DNA of 64,000 nt, taken from NCBI GenBank assembly GCA_018241745.1, contig JAFEDG010000152.1, positions 16,469 through 80,468 of the forward strand, given 5' to 3'. This stretch comes from Pseudomonadota bacterium (GTDB taxonomy: Bacteria > Pseudomonadota > Gammaproteobacteria > Burkholderiales > Casimicrobiaceae). Below the pieces are notes generated by a model, which did no database searches, was not told the origin of the DNA, and saw only the letters and a program-made list of their open reading frames with translations. Position numbers and translations under genes: made by a program. Numbering within the stretch: position 1 is the first letter of the stretch; every line of letters starts with the position of its first letter. Shown here one piece after another: positions 1-10,315 of this stretch.

Positions 1-803
1 CCACGTCCGTACAGGGCACGGGAGCGCCAGCGGAGATCGCAACCGCCATCCGCGTCGCCAACGAGCGCGCCGAGGTGGACGTGCTGATCGTCTGTCGCGG
101 CGGCGGCTCGATCGAGGACCTGTGGGCCTTCAACGAGGAAGTCGTGGCAGCCGCGGTGTACGCATCCGCGCTGCCGGTGATCTCGGGCGTCGGGCACGAG
201 ACGGACATGACGATCATCGATTTCGTCGCCGATGTCCGCGCACCCACTCCCACCGGGGCTGCGATGCTGCTGGTGCCGGACCGCGCGGTGCTGGCGGGGC
301 GCGTCGATGGCCTGGCAAGCCGCCTTGCCCGTTCGCTCGGGCACACGGTGGCGACGCGGACGCAGCGGCTCGACCTCGCGGCGCGCACGCTGCAGCATCC
401 CGCGGCGCGCATCGCCGCGCAGCGTCGCCTCGTCGACGACGCGGGGCGGCGCATCGTCGCCGCAGGTGGCGGCCGCGTCGCGCAGGACCGCGCCGCGCTG
501 CGCGCGCTCGCCCAGCGGCTGCATCGCGAGCTGGGCGTGCCGCTGCCAGGCCGGGCGCAACTCGCGCAACTGCAGGCGGACTGGCGGCGCGCGGGTGCCG
601 CGCGGGTGAGCGACGTCGGCCGGCGGCTCGACGCGCTTGCGCAGAACCTTGCGCACCTGTCGCCAGCGGCCGTGCTAGAGCGCGGCTATGCGATCGTCAC
701 GCGCGGCAACGGCGACATCGTCACCGATGGCGCGTCGCTCGCGTCGGGCGAGGACGTGGCGATCGCGTTCGCGCGCGGGACGCGCGGCGCTACCGTGAAA
801 TAG
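1..803 (+). CDS. xseA: Exodeoxyribonuclease VII large subunit, C-terminal part
   Basis: This is the catalytic subunit of ExoVII, which degrades single-stranded DNA together with XseB in repair and recombination. The frame is open from base 3, so the N-terminal OB-fold and the start lie outside the window. Visible family marks are the VQG.GA stretch at the left edge, [17 protein letters not shown], and [14 protein letters not shown] followed by a long alanine/arginine-rich helical region. The C-terminus ([10 protein letters not shown]...G) is the usual XseA ending. The TAG stop at 801-803 lies inside a palindromic repeat shared with the convergent aroC gene. Identity is secure; only the 5' part is missing. 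Confidence 0.95.
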   Translation, partial: TSVQGTGAPAEIATAIRVANERAEVDVLIVCRGGGSIEDLWAFNEEVVAAAVYASALPVISGVGHETDMTIIDFVADVRAPTPTGAAMLLVPDRAVLAGRVDGLASRLARSLGHTVATRTQRLDLAARTLQHPAARIAAQRRLVDDAGRRIVAAGGGRVAQDRAALRALAQRLHRELGVPLPGRAQLAQLQADWRRAGAARVSDVGRRLDALAQNLAHLSPAAVLERGYAIVTRGNGDIVTDGASLASGEDVAIAFARGTRGATVK

Positions 804-879
804 GGTCCGACCCTATTTTCCAAAGGCCGCGGCAATACCGCGGGCGTTGGCGGCAGGAAAATAGGGTCGGACCCTATCT
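798..879. repeat. Paired palindromic repeats between convergent xseA and aroC
   Basis: Two copies of a 21-bp palindrome occur here. Each has arm AAATAGGGTC, one central base, then the reverse complement. Copy 1 is 798-818 (perfect) and copy 2 is 859-879 (one mismatch). The copies are inverted relative to each other with outer GGAAA extensions, so the whole 82 bp can fold as one long hairpin. The TAG in the arms is used as the stop codon of xseA (801-803, plus strand) and of aroC (874-876, minus strand). The same palindrome pair recurs at 46668-46717. There is no T-tract, so a classical intrinsic terminator is not shown. Confidence 0.85.
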
Positions 880-1962
880 GAGCCGGGGCGTGCCGGTCAC
901 GACGTCGGCGTTCTGGGCACGCTGGCGCAGCGCGTGGTCGATCAGCACCAGCGCGAGCATGGCCTCGCCGATCGGCGTCGCGCGGATGCCGACGCAGGGA
1001 TCGTGGCGACCGTGCGTGTTGACGATCACCGCATTGCCCGCCTTGTCGATCGAGCGGCGGTCGAGCCGGATCGACGACGTCGGCTTGACGGCGAATGACA
1101 CGACGATGTCCTGGCCGGTGGAGATCCCCCCCAGGATGCCGCCTGCGTGATTGGACAGGAAGCCCTGCGGCGTCATCTCGTCCGAATGCTCGGTCCCGTG
1201 CTGCGTGACGGCGTCGAAGCCGGCGCCGATGGCCACGGCCTTCACAGCGTTGATGCTCATCATCGCCGCGGCGATGTCGGCATCGAGCTTGCCATACACG
1301 GGTTCGCCCCAGCCGACGGGCACGCCGGACGCGACGACTTCGATCTTCGCGCCGACGGAATCGCCCGACTTGCGCAGCCGGTCCATGTACGCCTCGAGCT
1401 CCGGCACCACGTCAGCGTTGGCGACGAAGAACGGGTTGGCGTCGACGTGCGACCAGTCCACGAACGGGATTGCGTTGGGCCCGAGCGCAGTGAGATGGCC
1501 GCGGACCTCGACGCCATAGCGCTCGCGCAGCCACTTCTTGGCGATCGCGCCCGCCGCGACGCGCACGGCCGTCTCGCGCGCGGACTGTCGCCCGCCGCCG
1601 CGATGGTCGCGGATGCCGTACTTCTGCCAGTACGTGTAATCGGCGTGACCCGGCCTGAACGTCTCGGCGATGTTCGAGTAGTCCTTGCTGCGCGGGTCCT
1701 GGTTGCGGATCAGCAGCGCGATCGGCGTGCCGGTCGTACGCCCCTCGAACACGCCGGACAGGATCTCGACGGTGTCGGGCTCGCGGCGCTGGGTGACGTG
1801 GCGCGACGTGCCCGGCCGCCGGCGGTCCAGCTCGTGCTGGATGTCGCTTTCGGCGAGCGCCATGCCCGGCGGGCAGCCGTCGACGACGCAACCGATCGCG
1901 GGGCCATGCGATTCACCGAAGGAAGTCACGCAGAACAGCGTGCCGAACGTGTTGCCGGACAT
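874..1962 (-). CDS. aroC: Chorismate synthase
   Basis: The enzyme converts 5-enolpyruvylshikimate-3-phosphate to chorismate, the last step of the shikimate pathway, and needs reduced FMN. The 362-residue product has the family length. It carries GESHGPAIG near the N-terminus, [14 protein letters not shown], and the [12 protein letters not shown] stretch used in FMN/substrate binding. The start was placed at the ATG giving [10 protein letters not shown], because this is where family similarity begins; the frame stays open upstream without similarity. It is the last gene of a minus-strand run with the three membrane-protein genes, 76 bases downstream of the GDYXXLXY gene. Its TAG stop lies in the shared palindrome. 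Confidence 0.96.
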   Translation of the reverse strand: MSGNTFGTLFCVTSFGESHGPAIGCVVDGCPPGMALAESDIQHELDRRRPGTSRHVTQRREPDTVEILSGVFEGRTTGTPIALLIRNQDPRSKDYSNIAETFRPGHADYTYWQKYGIRDHRGGGRQSARETAVRVAAGAIAKKWLRERYGVEVRGHLTALGPNAIPFVDWSHVDANPFFVANADVVPELEAYMDRLRKSGDSVGAKIEVVASGVPVGWGEPVYGKLDADIAAAMMSINAVKAVAIGAGFDAVTQHGTEHSDEMTPQGFLSNHAGGILGGISTGQDIVVSFAVKPTSSIRLDRRSIDKAGNAVIVNTHGRHDPCVGIRATPIGEAMLALVLIDHALRQRAQNADVVTGTPRLR

Positions 1963-2038
1963 CGTGCAGGTCAGGGGGAAACGGGCGCGATCGAGTGTAG
2001 CATCGCGCCCCGCCCGCCCCGGCGGGAACGCCCCCGCG

Positions 2039-2569
2039 TCAGCCCGGCTGGCGGGCGACGGTGACGCCCTCGATTGGCGTGCCGAGCAGCAGGAGGTCCG
2101 GGTCGCGCAGCGCGACGAGCAACGCGTCGCCGTGCTCATCCGCGCGGAACTCGCCAAAGTGCGCCCCGGCATACTGGCGGGCGCGCCCTTCCTCGAAGAA
2201 CCACGCGTTGGTGGCGAGGCGCACGCGGCCGTCGCGGATCCGGTAGCGCATCCGCGCTTCGTCCGCCGCCAGCGGCGTGCCGTCGTCGAGCCGGCGGAAC
2301 GTGGCGACGTTGCGCGCGTCGACGGCCAGTACCAGGTAGCCATCGCGTGGCGCCGCCGCGACGTCGTCACGCGTCGGGAACGCGGCGCGCAACGCTTGCC
2401 AGGCGAGCTGCATGTAGTCGCCCTGCAGCGGCGCGCGCGGATCGACCGGCGCCGTCGCCAGGATCAACGTGCGGCCGTGCTCCAGCAACGTCTCGCGCGC
2501 CGCGATGCCGCGATGGACCACGGCCAGCACGACGAGCGCGGCGACGACCAGCGCGACGCGGCGGATCAC
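2039..2569 (-). CDS. GDYXXLXY domain membrane-anchored protein
   Basis: A 176-residue protein with one N-terminal hydrophobic segment (about residues 4-22) and the family motif, here GDYMQLAW, around residue 50, followed by a beta-rich exported domain. The function of this family (PF14345) is not known. The GTG start (2567-2569) overlaps the TGA stop of the upstream DUF4401 gene in a GTGA arrangement, which suggests translational coupling. DUF2157, DUF4401 and GDYXXLXY proteins commonly occur together, and the synteny here supports the call. A role in the envelope is inference only. Confidence 0.85.
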   Translation of the reverse strand: MIRRVALVVAALVVLAVVHRGIAARETLLEHGRTLILATAPVDPRAPLQGDYMQLAWQALRAAFPTRDDVAAAPRDGYLVLAVDARNVATFRRLDDGTPLAADEARMRYRIRDGRVRLATNAWFFEEGRARQYAGAHFGEFRADEHGDALLVALRDPDLLLLGTPIEGVTVARQPG

Positions 2570-3609
2570 GACCGCGCCTCCGCCGGCGCGACGAGGCGCG
2601 GCAGCACGAGCCCGATCGCGACCAGCACCGCGCCGCACAACGCGAGCGACGCCGCCTTGACGAGCAGCGACGCGTCGAGCGCATAGTAGTAGTACGCGGT
2701 CATCCACAACGCGGTGACGAGGCCCACGCCCAGCAGCGCCGGGCGCGCCATCGCGAACGCGACGACCGCGACGGTGGCCGCGGCGAGCAGGCCCGGCACC
2801 GCCCATGCGAATCCGCACAGCGCGACGACGCCGGCGCCGATGCCGAGTCGCGCGAGGCGGTCCGCCGGCCCGCGCGCGTGCACGATGGCTGCGGCCGTTG
2901 CTGCGAACACGACCGCGAGCAGCAGCCAGCCCATGCGGTCGCGCGCACCGTACGGCACGCGACCGACGGAGAACGCATCGACGAGCGGCATGGCGCCGGC
3001 GGCGGCGCACACGGCCAGCGCGAGACCCGCGGCGACGGGCGCAGCCCATGCCGACACCGCCGCGTTGCGGTCAGCGACGAGCGCCGTCATCGCGAACGCG
3101 GCCGTGAGCACCGGCACCAGCGGCAGGCGCGGCACGTCCAGCAGCAATATCGCGTAGGCGGCGCCTGCGGCCGCCAGCACCGCGAGCACGCGATGCACGC
3201 GATGGGGGATGGCCGCGACCAGCAGCAACTCGAACGCGACCAACAGCGCCAGCGGCAAGATCCGGTGCGGCGAGAACGCGTTCATCAGCCCGAACGCGAC
3301 GGCAGCCTGCCCGGCGAGCGCCACGGCCAGCGCGAGCTGCTCGACGAACGTGCCGCGGTCGCCGCCGCGCAAACCCCACGCGGCCGCACCGCACAGCACG
3401 AGGCCGACGACGATCGGGCCCGGCGCGGAATCCAGCAGCCGCCACGACAGCGCGCCGATCGTCGACAGCACGAACCACGAAGCGACCCACGCCGCGAAGC
3501 CCGTGAGCGCACGCACGTACCACGGCGTGGGCGGCGGCGCATCCGGTGGCGCAGCGCCGTCGACGAGCTTGGCGGCGACCAGCGCTTCCCACAGCCCGTG
3601 CGCGTTCAT
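2566..3609 (-). CDS. DUF4401-like polytopic membrane protein
   Basis: A 347-residue, very hydrophobic protein with about ten predicted membrane helices starting near residue 35 (GFAAWVASWFVLSTIGALSW). It matches the DUF4401 type found beside DUF2157 and GDYXXLXY genes. No catalytic motif is seen. Its ATG overlaps the stop of the DUF2157 gene (ATGA) and its stop overlaps the start of the GDYXXLXY gene (GTGA), so the three are very probably made in coupled amounts. Function is unknown; a three-part inner membrane complex is an inference from the overlaps. Confidence 0.8.
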   Translation of the reverse strand: MNAHGLWEALVAAKLVDGAAPPDAPPPTPWYVRALTGFAAWVASWFVLSTIGALSWRLLDSAPGPIVVGLVLCGAAAWGLRGGDRGTFVEQLALAVALAGQAAVAFGLMNAFSPHRILPLALLVAFELLLVAAIPHRVHRVLAVLAAAGAAYAILLLDVPRLPLVPVLTAAFAMTALVADRNAAVSAWAAPVAAGLALAVCAAAGAMPLVDAFSVGRVPYGARDRMGWLLLAVVFAATAAAIVHARGPADRLARLGIGAGVVALCGFAWAVPGLLAAATVAVVAFAMARPALLGVGLVTALWMTAYYYYALDASLLVKAASLALCGAVLVAIGLVLPRLVAPAEARS

Positions 3610-4565
3610 GACGCCTCCTCGGCGACGATCCGCCGCAACCACGCGGTGCCCTGCCAGGCCATGCCGATGACCAGCGCGCCGATCGCGAGCGGCGCGAGGA
3701 ACCCCGCGTGGACGAACACGTGGACCGTCAGGAATACGGACACGACGGCGATCGCCGACGCGAGCGCGATCGCCAGCACGAAGACATCGACGCGAAGCAC
3801 GCGGTAGACATAGGCGATCGCGCCGAGCCATGCAAGCCAACCGAGGCCCATTCCCGCGCGCCACGCACCGCCGCCGAAGCTCCCACCGAGCCCGAGTGCC
3901 GTCGCCGCCACCGCACTCGCCACCGCGACGGTGCGCACGACCCATAGCGGGCTTTCGCGCAAGCCCGACCGGAACGCGAGTTCCGCGGCAACCAGCGCCG
4001 CGCCGTTCAGCGCCAACAGCGTCCACAGCATCCGCTGCAGCGGGTTCTGGCCATCGAGGATACGGACGAGCCACAGCTCCGCCGCGCCGTTGACGATTGC
4101 GAGCCACAACAGCCACAGCGCACCCTGGCGACCGAGGATCACGAGCGGCAGGATCGCGAGCGCCCACGCGCTGAACAGCTCGTCGGTATCGGCGCCCGTC
4201 TGGTAGGACTGGCCGACGAGCGCCAGCAGCGCGCCGAGCGCGATGCACGCGACCCCCAGCGCGGTACCGCCCGCCGCGCCGCCCGGGCCGCGCCACGCGG
4301 CGACCACGACCGCACACAGCACGGTCGCCTCGACGAGCAGCAGCCGTTCGGCTCGCGTCATGGCGCTCCAGTTGTGCGCGATGAAGAAGACCAGCGCTGC
4401 GGCCAGCATCGCACCTCCCGCGACGATGCCGACAAGGCGCAGGAACCGCGCCCACGCCGCTGCGTCCGGGTAGACGCCGGTCGCGCGCAGCGCCGCGGCC
4501 AGGTCCGCGTCGCGCAGCCGCCCGCTCGCGTTCCATGCCAGCAGCGTGTCGCGCACGTGGCTCAT
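3606..4565 (-). CDS. DUF2157 domain membrane protein
   Basis: A 319-residue protein with a soluble N-terminal part of about 40 residues containing a short helical domain (LLAWNASGRLRDADL...), then about nine membrane helices including the FIAHNWSAMTRAERLLL loop typical of DUF2157 proteins. It is the first of the three overlapping membrane genes and starts 26 bases after the stop of the LplT/PlsC-like gene. The ATG start gives MSHVRDTLLAW, the normal N-terminus for the family. Biochemical role is unknown. Confidence 0.85.
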   Translation of the reverse strand: MSHVRDTLLAWNASGRLRDADLAAALRATGVYPDAAAWARFLRLVGIVAGGAMLAAALVFFIAHNWSAMTRAERLLLVEATVLCAVVVAAWRGPGGAAGGTALGVACIALGALLALVGQSYQTGADTDELFSAWALAILPLVILGRQGALWLLWLAIVNGAAELWLVRILDGQNPLQRMLWTLLALNGAALVAAELAFRSGLRESPLWVVRTVAVASAVAATALGLGGSFGGGAWRAGMGLGWLAWLGAIAYVYRVLRVDVFVLAIALASAIAVVSVFLTVHVFVHAGFLAPLAIGALVIGMAWQGTAWLRRIVAEEAS

Positions 4566-4591
4566 CGTTGCCCCCCGTCCGCCCGCGGTTG

Positions 4592-6502
4592 TCAGCGCCG
4601 CTCGCCGCGCAGCGCCGCGACGTCGCGTTGCAGGCGCTCCACCGTCGCGTCGGGGGCCGCGATCACGGGCCCTGCGACGAGGTCGACCGGTGCGCGCAGG
4701 CCGAGCCAGCCTCCCATGGCCTTGCCGCCGTGGGCGCGCGAGAAGCAGCTCCCCCACAGCCCCCGCAGCGCCATCGGGACGACCGGCACCGGCCGGCGCG
4801 CAAGGATTTCCGCGATCCCTGGCTTGAACGGCAGCAGTTCGCCGGTATCGGTGAGCCGCCCTTCCGGGAAGATGCAGACGAGCTCGCCGGCCGCGAGCGC
4901 CGCGTCGACGTCCGCGAACGCCTGCGCCTTCAGCACGGCATCCTCGCGCGCCGGCGCGATCGGGATCGTACGCATCGTGCGGAAGATGAACGACAGCACG
5001 GGGATGCTGAAGATCCGGTGGTCCATCACGAAGCGGAGCGGCCGGCGCACGTAGCCCGCGATGATCATCGCGTCGGCGTAGCTCACGTGGTTGCAGACGA
5101 CGACGGCGGCGCCTTCGTCCGGAATGTTGGCAAGGCCCGCCGTGCGCACGCGATATGCCGCGTGGACGATGATCCACGCGAGGAAGCGCATCAGGAACTC
5201 CGGCAGCAGCAGGTAGATGAACAGCGCGACGACCGCGTTCATCAGGCCCAGCGTCAGGAACAGCTGCGGGATGGACAGCCCCGCCTTCAGCAGGCCCAGC
5301 GCAACGCCCGCGGACACGACAAGGAACAGCGCGTTGAGGATGTTGTTGGCGGCGATGATCCGCGACCGGTACGCGGGGTCCGAGCGCGTCTGGATCAGCG
5401 CATACAGCGGCACGATGTAGAAGCCGCCGAACGCGCCGATCAGCAGCAGGTCAGCGATCACGCGCCAGTGCGCGTGGTTGGCGAGGAACACGCCGACGCC
5501 CGCCGGCACCGCCTCGTGCAGGCCACGGCACGCGAACCACAGGTCGACGGCGAACACGGTCATGCCGATCGATCCGAGCGGCACCAGTGCGAGCTCGACG
5601 CGGTGGCCGGACAGCCGCTCGCACAGCAGCGAACCGGTCCCGATACCCACGGAGAAAAGCGCAAGCAGGAACGTCGCGACATGCTCGTCGCCGCCCAGGA
5701 TCTCGCGCGTGAAGTTCGGGAACTGCGTCAGGAACGTGGCGCCGTAGAACCAGAACCACGAGATGCCGAGCAGCGACAGCCACACCGTGCGGTTGGCGTA
5801 CGCGAGCTTGAGGTTGCGGCCCGTCTCCGTGAACGGGTTCCAGTTGAGCTTGAGCCCGGCATCCACCGGCGGCGTCAACGGGATGCCGCGGCTCACCCAC
5901 CAGCCGGCGACGGCGATGGCGATCGCCGTCGCGCCGGCCAGCACGGGGCCGTGCGGCTCGATGGCGACGATGAGCCCGCCTGCGATCGTGCCGATCAGTA
6001 TCGCGACGAACGTCCCCATCTCCACCATGCCGTTGCCGCCCGTCAGCTCCGCCACCGACAGGTGCTGCGGCAGGATCGAGTACTTGACCGGTCCGAACAG
6101 CGTCGAGTGCACGCCCATCAGCGCGAGCGCCGTGAACAGCAACGGGAGGCTCTTCAGCGCGAAGCCCGCGAGGCCGACCACCATGATCCCGATCTCGAAC
6201 AGCTTGATGAGGCGGATCAGCCGCGATTTCTCGAACTTGTCGGCGAGCTGGCCGGACGTGGCCGACAGCAGCACGAACGGCAGGATGAAGATCGCCGCGG
6301 CGAGGTTGACGAGCGTATTGGGATCGAGCGTCGTCAGCGTCGTCGCGTGGAACGCCGCGTAGATGACGAGCGCGTTCTTGTAGACGTTGTCGTTGGCGGC
6401 CCCGGCGAACTGCGTCCAGAAGAAGGGACCGAAGCGTCGCTCCTTCAGCAGCGCGAACTGGTTGGGGGCATGGTGGTCGGCGGTCGCGTCGGGTGCGCTC
6501 AT
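4592..6502 (-). CDS. LplT-like MFS transporter fused to PlsC-type acyltransferase
   Basis: A 636-residue fusion. Residues about 1-415 form a major-facilitator domain of the lysophospholipid transporter type (FGPFFWTQFAGAANDNVYKNALVIY), with about 12 helices. Residues about 430-636 are a PlsC/LPLAT acyltransferase with the catalytic NHVSYAD (HX4D) motif and FPEGRLT. In Escherichia coli, LplT is a separate flippase and Aas carries an acyltransferase plus an acyl-ACP synthetase domain; here that AMP-binding domain is absent. The likely job is inward flipping and reacylation of lysophospholipids at the inner membrane. The start ATG (MSAPDATA) was preferred over upstream open frame lacking similarity. 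Confidence 0.85.
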   Translation of the reverse strand: MSAPDATADHHAPNQFALLKERRFGPFFWTQFAGAANDNVYKNALVIYAAFHATTLTTLDPNTLVNLAAAIFILPFVLLSATSGQLADKFEKSRLIRLIKLFEIGIMVVGLAGFALKSLPLLFTALALMGVHSTLFGPVKYSILPQHLSVAELTGGNGMVEMGTFVAILIGTIAGGLIVAIEPHGPVLAGATAIAIAVAGWWVSRGIPLTPPVDAGLKLNWNPFTETGRNLKLAYANRTVWLSLLGISWFWFYGATFLTQFPNFTREILGGDEHVATFLLALFSVGIGTGSLLCERLSGHRVELALVPLGSIGMTVFAVDLWFACRGLHEAVPAGVGVFLANHAHWRVIADLLLIGAFGGFYIVPLYALIQTRSDPAYRSRIIAANNILNALFLVVSAGVALGLLKAGLSIPQLFLTLGLMNAVVALFIYLLLPEFLMRFLAWIIVHAAYRVRTAGLANIPDEGAAVVVCNHVSYADAMIIAGYVRRPLRFVMDHRIFSIPVLSFIFRTMRTIPIAPAREDAVLKAQAFADVDAALAAGELVCIFPEGRLTDTGELLPFKPGIAEILARRPVPVVPMALRGLWGSCFSRAHGGKAMGGWLGLRAPVDLVAGPVIAAPDATVERLQRDVAALRGERR

Positions 6503-6680
6503 CGATGGCTCGTCGAAAGTCCGGCGTCTTTGTACCGCAGTCCCGTCGACGGCACAAACGCCGGCGGCCCCGATCCTTTCGCCCTTCGCCAGCTCGTACA
6601 TGGCGCGTCCCCCTGGTGGCCTCGTGGCCCGTGGCCGCATCCTGCGCTGCCCGGCGCCGATTGCAATACCCATCGTAGGC

Positions 6681-6699
6681 GGTATCATTTATCGATACC
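6681..6699. promoter_or_regulatory. Inverted repeat in the divergent promoter region of the HTH gene
   Basis: GGTATC and GATACC form a 6-bp inverted repeat with a 7-base spacer. It lies 17 bases upstream of the HTH gene start, in the space shared with the divergent LplT/PlsC-like gene. The position would suit an operator, for instance for autoregulation, but no known consensus is matched. Confidence 0.35.
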
Positions 6700-6715
6700 T
6701 CGAGTTCCACCGCCG

Positions 6716-7471
6716 ATGAACGACGCCGCCCGCATCGTCGCCGCCCTCAAGAAACTGCTGCGCAGCCGCGGCTTCACCTATGCGCAGCTGGCCGCGCGGC
6801 TCGGGCTGTCCGAAGCGAGCGTCAAGCGCCTGTTCTCGCGCGGCACGTTCACGCTGGCACGCCTCGAGGCGCTGTGCGCGGTGCTCGACGTCGACTTCCT
6901 GGAACTCGCGCGGCTCGCGCGCGGCGCCGGCGAGGCCCCGCGCGAGATGACGCGCGCGCAGGAAGCCGCGCTCGCGGCGGACCCGCAGCTGCTCGCCGCG
7001 TTCTACCTCGTGTTCAACGGCTGGACGTACGCGGAGATCGTCGACCGCTATGCGGTCACGGCCGCCCAGTGCACGGCCTGGATGGTGCGGCTCGACAAGC
7101 TCGGCGTCCTCGACTTCCTGCCGGGCAACCGCATCCGCATGCGCGTGCCGCGCCACACGCAGCTGATCGCGGACGGGCCCATCCGGCGCAAGTACGGCGC
7201 GCAGGCCGTGGCCAGCTTCCTCGCGCCGCGCTTCGCGGACGTCGGCGGCTACTTCGCGTTCGAGTTCAGCGACCTGTCCCGCGCGTCGCGCGAGCTGTTG
7301 CAGCGCAAGCTCGAGCGCCTCGTCGCGGAGTTCCACGAGCTCGCGGAGCTGGACGCAGGCTTGCGCGCGTCGGCGCGCGAGACCGTCGGCTTCGCGGCGG
7401 GGCTCAGGCCATGGTCGATGGAGCAGGCGCTGCCGCTGGCGCCGCGCCGGCGCGCCCGCAGCGGCACTTGA
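6716..7471 (+). CDS. XRE-type helix-turn-helix transcriptional regulator
   Basis: A 251-residue protein. Residues about 5-60 form an XRE/lambda-repressor-like HTH (YAQLAARLGLSEASVKRLFS...TLARLEALCAVLDV). The remaining 190 residues contain a second possible winged-helix part (YAEIVDRYAVTAAQCTAWMVRLDKLGVLDFLPGNRIRMRV) and a helical C-terminus. The N-terminal HTH is clear; the ligand or target is not known. It is divergent from the LplT/PlsC-like gene and has a small palindrome just upstream, so one of the two genes, or both, is a reasonable target. Confidence 0.85.
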   Translation: MNDAARIVAALKKLLRSRGFTYAQLAARLGLSEASVKRLFSRGTFTLARLEALCAVLDVDFLELARLARGAGEAPREMTRAQEAALAADPQLLAAFYLVFNGWTYAEIVDRYAVTAAQCTAWMVRLDKLGVLDFLPGNRIRMRVPRHTQLIADGPIRRKYGAQAVASFLAPRFADVGGYFAFEFSDLSRASRELLQRKLERLVAEFHELAELDAGLRASARETVGFAAGLRPWSMEQALPLAPRRRARSGT

Positions 7472-7504
7472 CCGCCCACGCGCGGCGCCGCCCGGCGGCT
7501 CCGC

Positions 7505-7510
7505 TAGAAT
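7505..7510 (+). promoter_or_regulatory. Candidate -10 box for thyA
   Basis: The hexamer TAGAAT ends 20 bases before the thyA ATG, which predicts a short leader of about 14 bases. No convincing -35 box is seen at the usual distance, and no strong Shine-Dalgarno sequence follows. Confidence 0.4.
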
Positions 7511-7530
7511 GATCGCGGCCGACGCTTCCC

Positions 7531-8325
7531 ATGCAAACCTACCTCGACTTCATGCGCCACGTGCTCGCCCACGGTGTGCGCAAGGACGATCGCACCGGTA
7601 CCGGCACGCTGTCGGTGTTCGGCTACCAGATGCGCTTCGACCTCGGCGCGGGCTTCCCGCTGCTGACGACGAAGAAGGTGCACATGAAGTCCGTCGTCTA
7701 CGAGCTGCTGTGGTTCCTGCGCGGTGATTCCAACGTGCGCTGGCTGCAGGAGCGCGGCGTGTCGATCTGGGACGAATGGGCCGACGAGCGCGGAGAGCTC
7801 GGCCCGGTGTACGGCGTGCAATGGCGCTCGTGGCCGACACCGGACGGCGGCACGATCGACCAGATCGCCGACGTGATCCGCGACATCCGCCGCAACCCCG
7901 ATTCGCGCCGGTTGATCGTGTCGGCGTGGAACGTCGGCGAGATCCCGCGGATGAAGCTGCCGCCGTGCCACGCGTTCTTCCAGTTCTACGTGGCACAGGG
8001 CAAGCTGTCGTGCCAGCTGTACCAGCGCAGCGCGGACATCTTCCTCGGCGTGCCGTTCAACATCGCGTCGTATGCGCTGCTGACGCACATGGTGGCGCAG
8101 CAATGCGACCTGGGCGTCGGCGACTTCGTCTGGGTCGGCGGCGACTGCCACCTGTACCTGAACCACCTCGCGCAGGTCGACGAGCAGCTGGCGCGCACGC
8201 CGCGGCCGCTGCCGACGCTCGAGTTCCGCCGCCGGCCACCGTCGATCTTCGACTACGAGTACGACGACATCGCGGTCGTCGGCTACGATCCCGCGCCCGC
8301 GATCAAGGCGCCCGTCGCCGTCTGA
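7531..8325 (+). CDS. thyA: Thymidylate synthase
   Basis: ThyA methylates dUMP to dTMP with methylene-tetrahydrofolate, producing dihydrofolate. The 264-residue length equals the E. coli enzyme. Visible motifs include [12 protein letters not shown] near the N-terminus, [12 protein letters not shown] with the catalytic Cys146, [20 protein letters not shown], and [10 protein letters not shown]. Dihydrofolate reductase, which recycles its product, is encoded about 4.4 kb downstream (folA), separated by the glr operon. The gene stands alone: upstream is the HTH regulator, downstream a convergent small gene. Confidence 0.98.
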   Translation: MQTYLDFMRHVLAHGVRKDDRTGTGTLSVFGYQMRFDLGAGFPLLTTKKVHMKSVVYELLWFLRGDSNVRWLQERGVSIWDEWADERGELGPVYGVQWRSWPTPDGGTIDQIADVIRDIRRNPDSRRLIVSAWNVGEIPRMKLPPCHAFFQFYVAQGKLSCQLYQRSADIFLGVPFNIASYALLTHMVAQQCDLGVGDFVWVGGDCHLYLNHLAQVDEQLARTPRPLPTLEFRRRPPSIFDYEYDDIAVVGYDPAPAIKAPVAV

Positions 8326-8343
8326 CCCACGCAACGCGCAGGC

Positions 8344-8373
8344 AAAAAAAAGCCCGCGGGAGGAGTGGCGGGC
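8344..8373 (-). terminator. Intrinsic terminator for the small minus-strand gene
   Basis: On the minus strand GCCCGC (8373-8368), a 10-base loop and GCGGGC (8357-8352) are followed by eight T residues (8351-8344). This is a canonical Rho-independent terminator about 120 bases beyond the stop of the small acidic gene at 8491. It lies 19 bases from the thyA stop on the other strand. Confidence 0.8.
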
Positions 8374-8490
8374 GGAGGGGGAATTGCGGTGACGAGGGTC
8401 CTGCCGGCCCACCCTCAGGGCGAAATGGCGCGGGGGTAGCGCCGCGGCAATCGTGAGGCCGTCCGCCGCGAGGCGGGCGAGCCCCGGGGT

Positions 8491-8637
8491 TCAGTAGACG
8501 AGCCGGGCCGCGCTGACGCGCTCGGCGAGTTCGTCCAGCGCTTCCTGCTCCACGGCATCGTGATCGTCGTGCTCGGCCGCGATGGCGGCGAAACCTTCGT
8601 CGTCGAACCAGAAACCGGTCAGGTCGGGCGCATTCAT
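8491..8637 (-). CDS. Small acidic protein of unknown function
   Basis: A 48-residue ORF beginning MNAPDLTGFWFDDEGFAAI with a strongly acidic middle (EHDDHDAVEQEALDELAERV). The minus-strand sequence GAAGAGAG lies about 8 bases before the ATG and can serve as a ribosome binding site, and a proper intrinsic terminator follows, so it looks like a genuine monocistronic gene. An ATG 13 codons further upstream is possible. I do not recognise a family. The high Asp/Glu content and the WF motif are the only features. Confidence 0.5.
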   Translation of the reverse strand: MNAPDLTGFWFDDEGFAAIAAEHDDHDAVEQEALDELAERVSAARLVY

Positions 8638-8929
8638 GTTCGTGCTCTCTTCAGGTGAAGGAGGAGGATGGGACACCTATTGCAAGCGCCGTGCCAGCCA
8701 GCACGCCGCCCGCTGTCGCCCAGGAATTTCTTCAGGCCAGCGCTGGACTTGGGTTGAATGATGCCCACGGCCGCGGTCGGCGCGCAGCGGCGGAAGCCGG
8801 ATGGTTCTGTAGTCGTTTCCCGACAGCACGCCCGGCGGCGCGCGCCAAGTGCTTGAATCGGACGACTTCATGCTGTCGTCATTGCACGACAGCGCCCGCG
8901 CCGGGAGGCGCGTGGACGTACACGGCGCG
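8638..8929. other. Intergenic region without recognised feature
   Basis: About 290 bases separate the small acidic gene from the end of glrR. GC-rich short hairpins are present near 8880-8925 without a T-tract. I see no convincing gene, RNA motif or terminator here; it must hold the promoter of the small gene. Confidence 0.4.

Positions 8930-10311
<1,382 letters not shown>

Positions 10312-10315
<4 letters not shown>

Noticed and set aside
4535..7471. A 978-codon plus-strand frame over the LplT/PlsC-like gene and HTH gene
   Set aside because: Residues before the ATG at 6716 are antisense to a clear MFS/PlsC gene and have shadow composition; only the HTH protein is real.
8677..8871. 64-codon minus-strand ORF between the small acidic gene and glrR
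   Set aside because: No ribosome binding site, shadow-like composition, no recognisable features.
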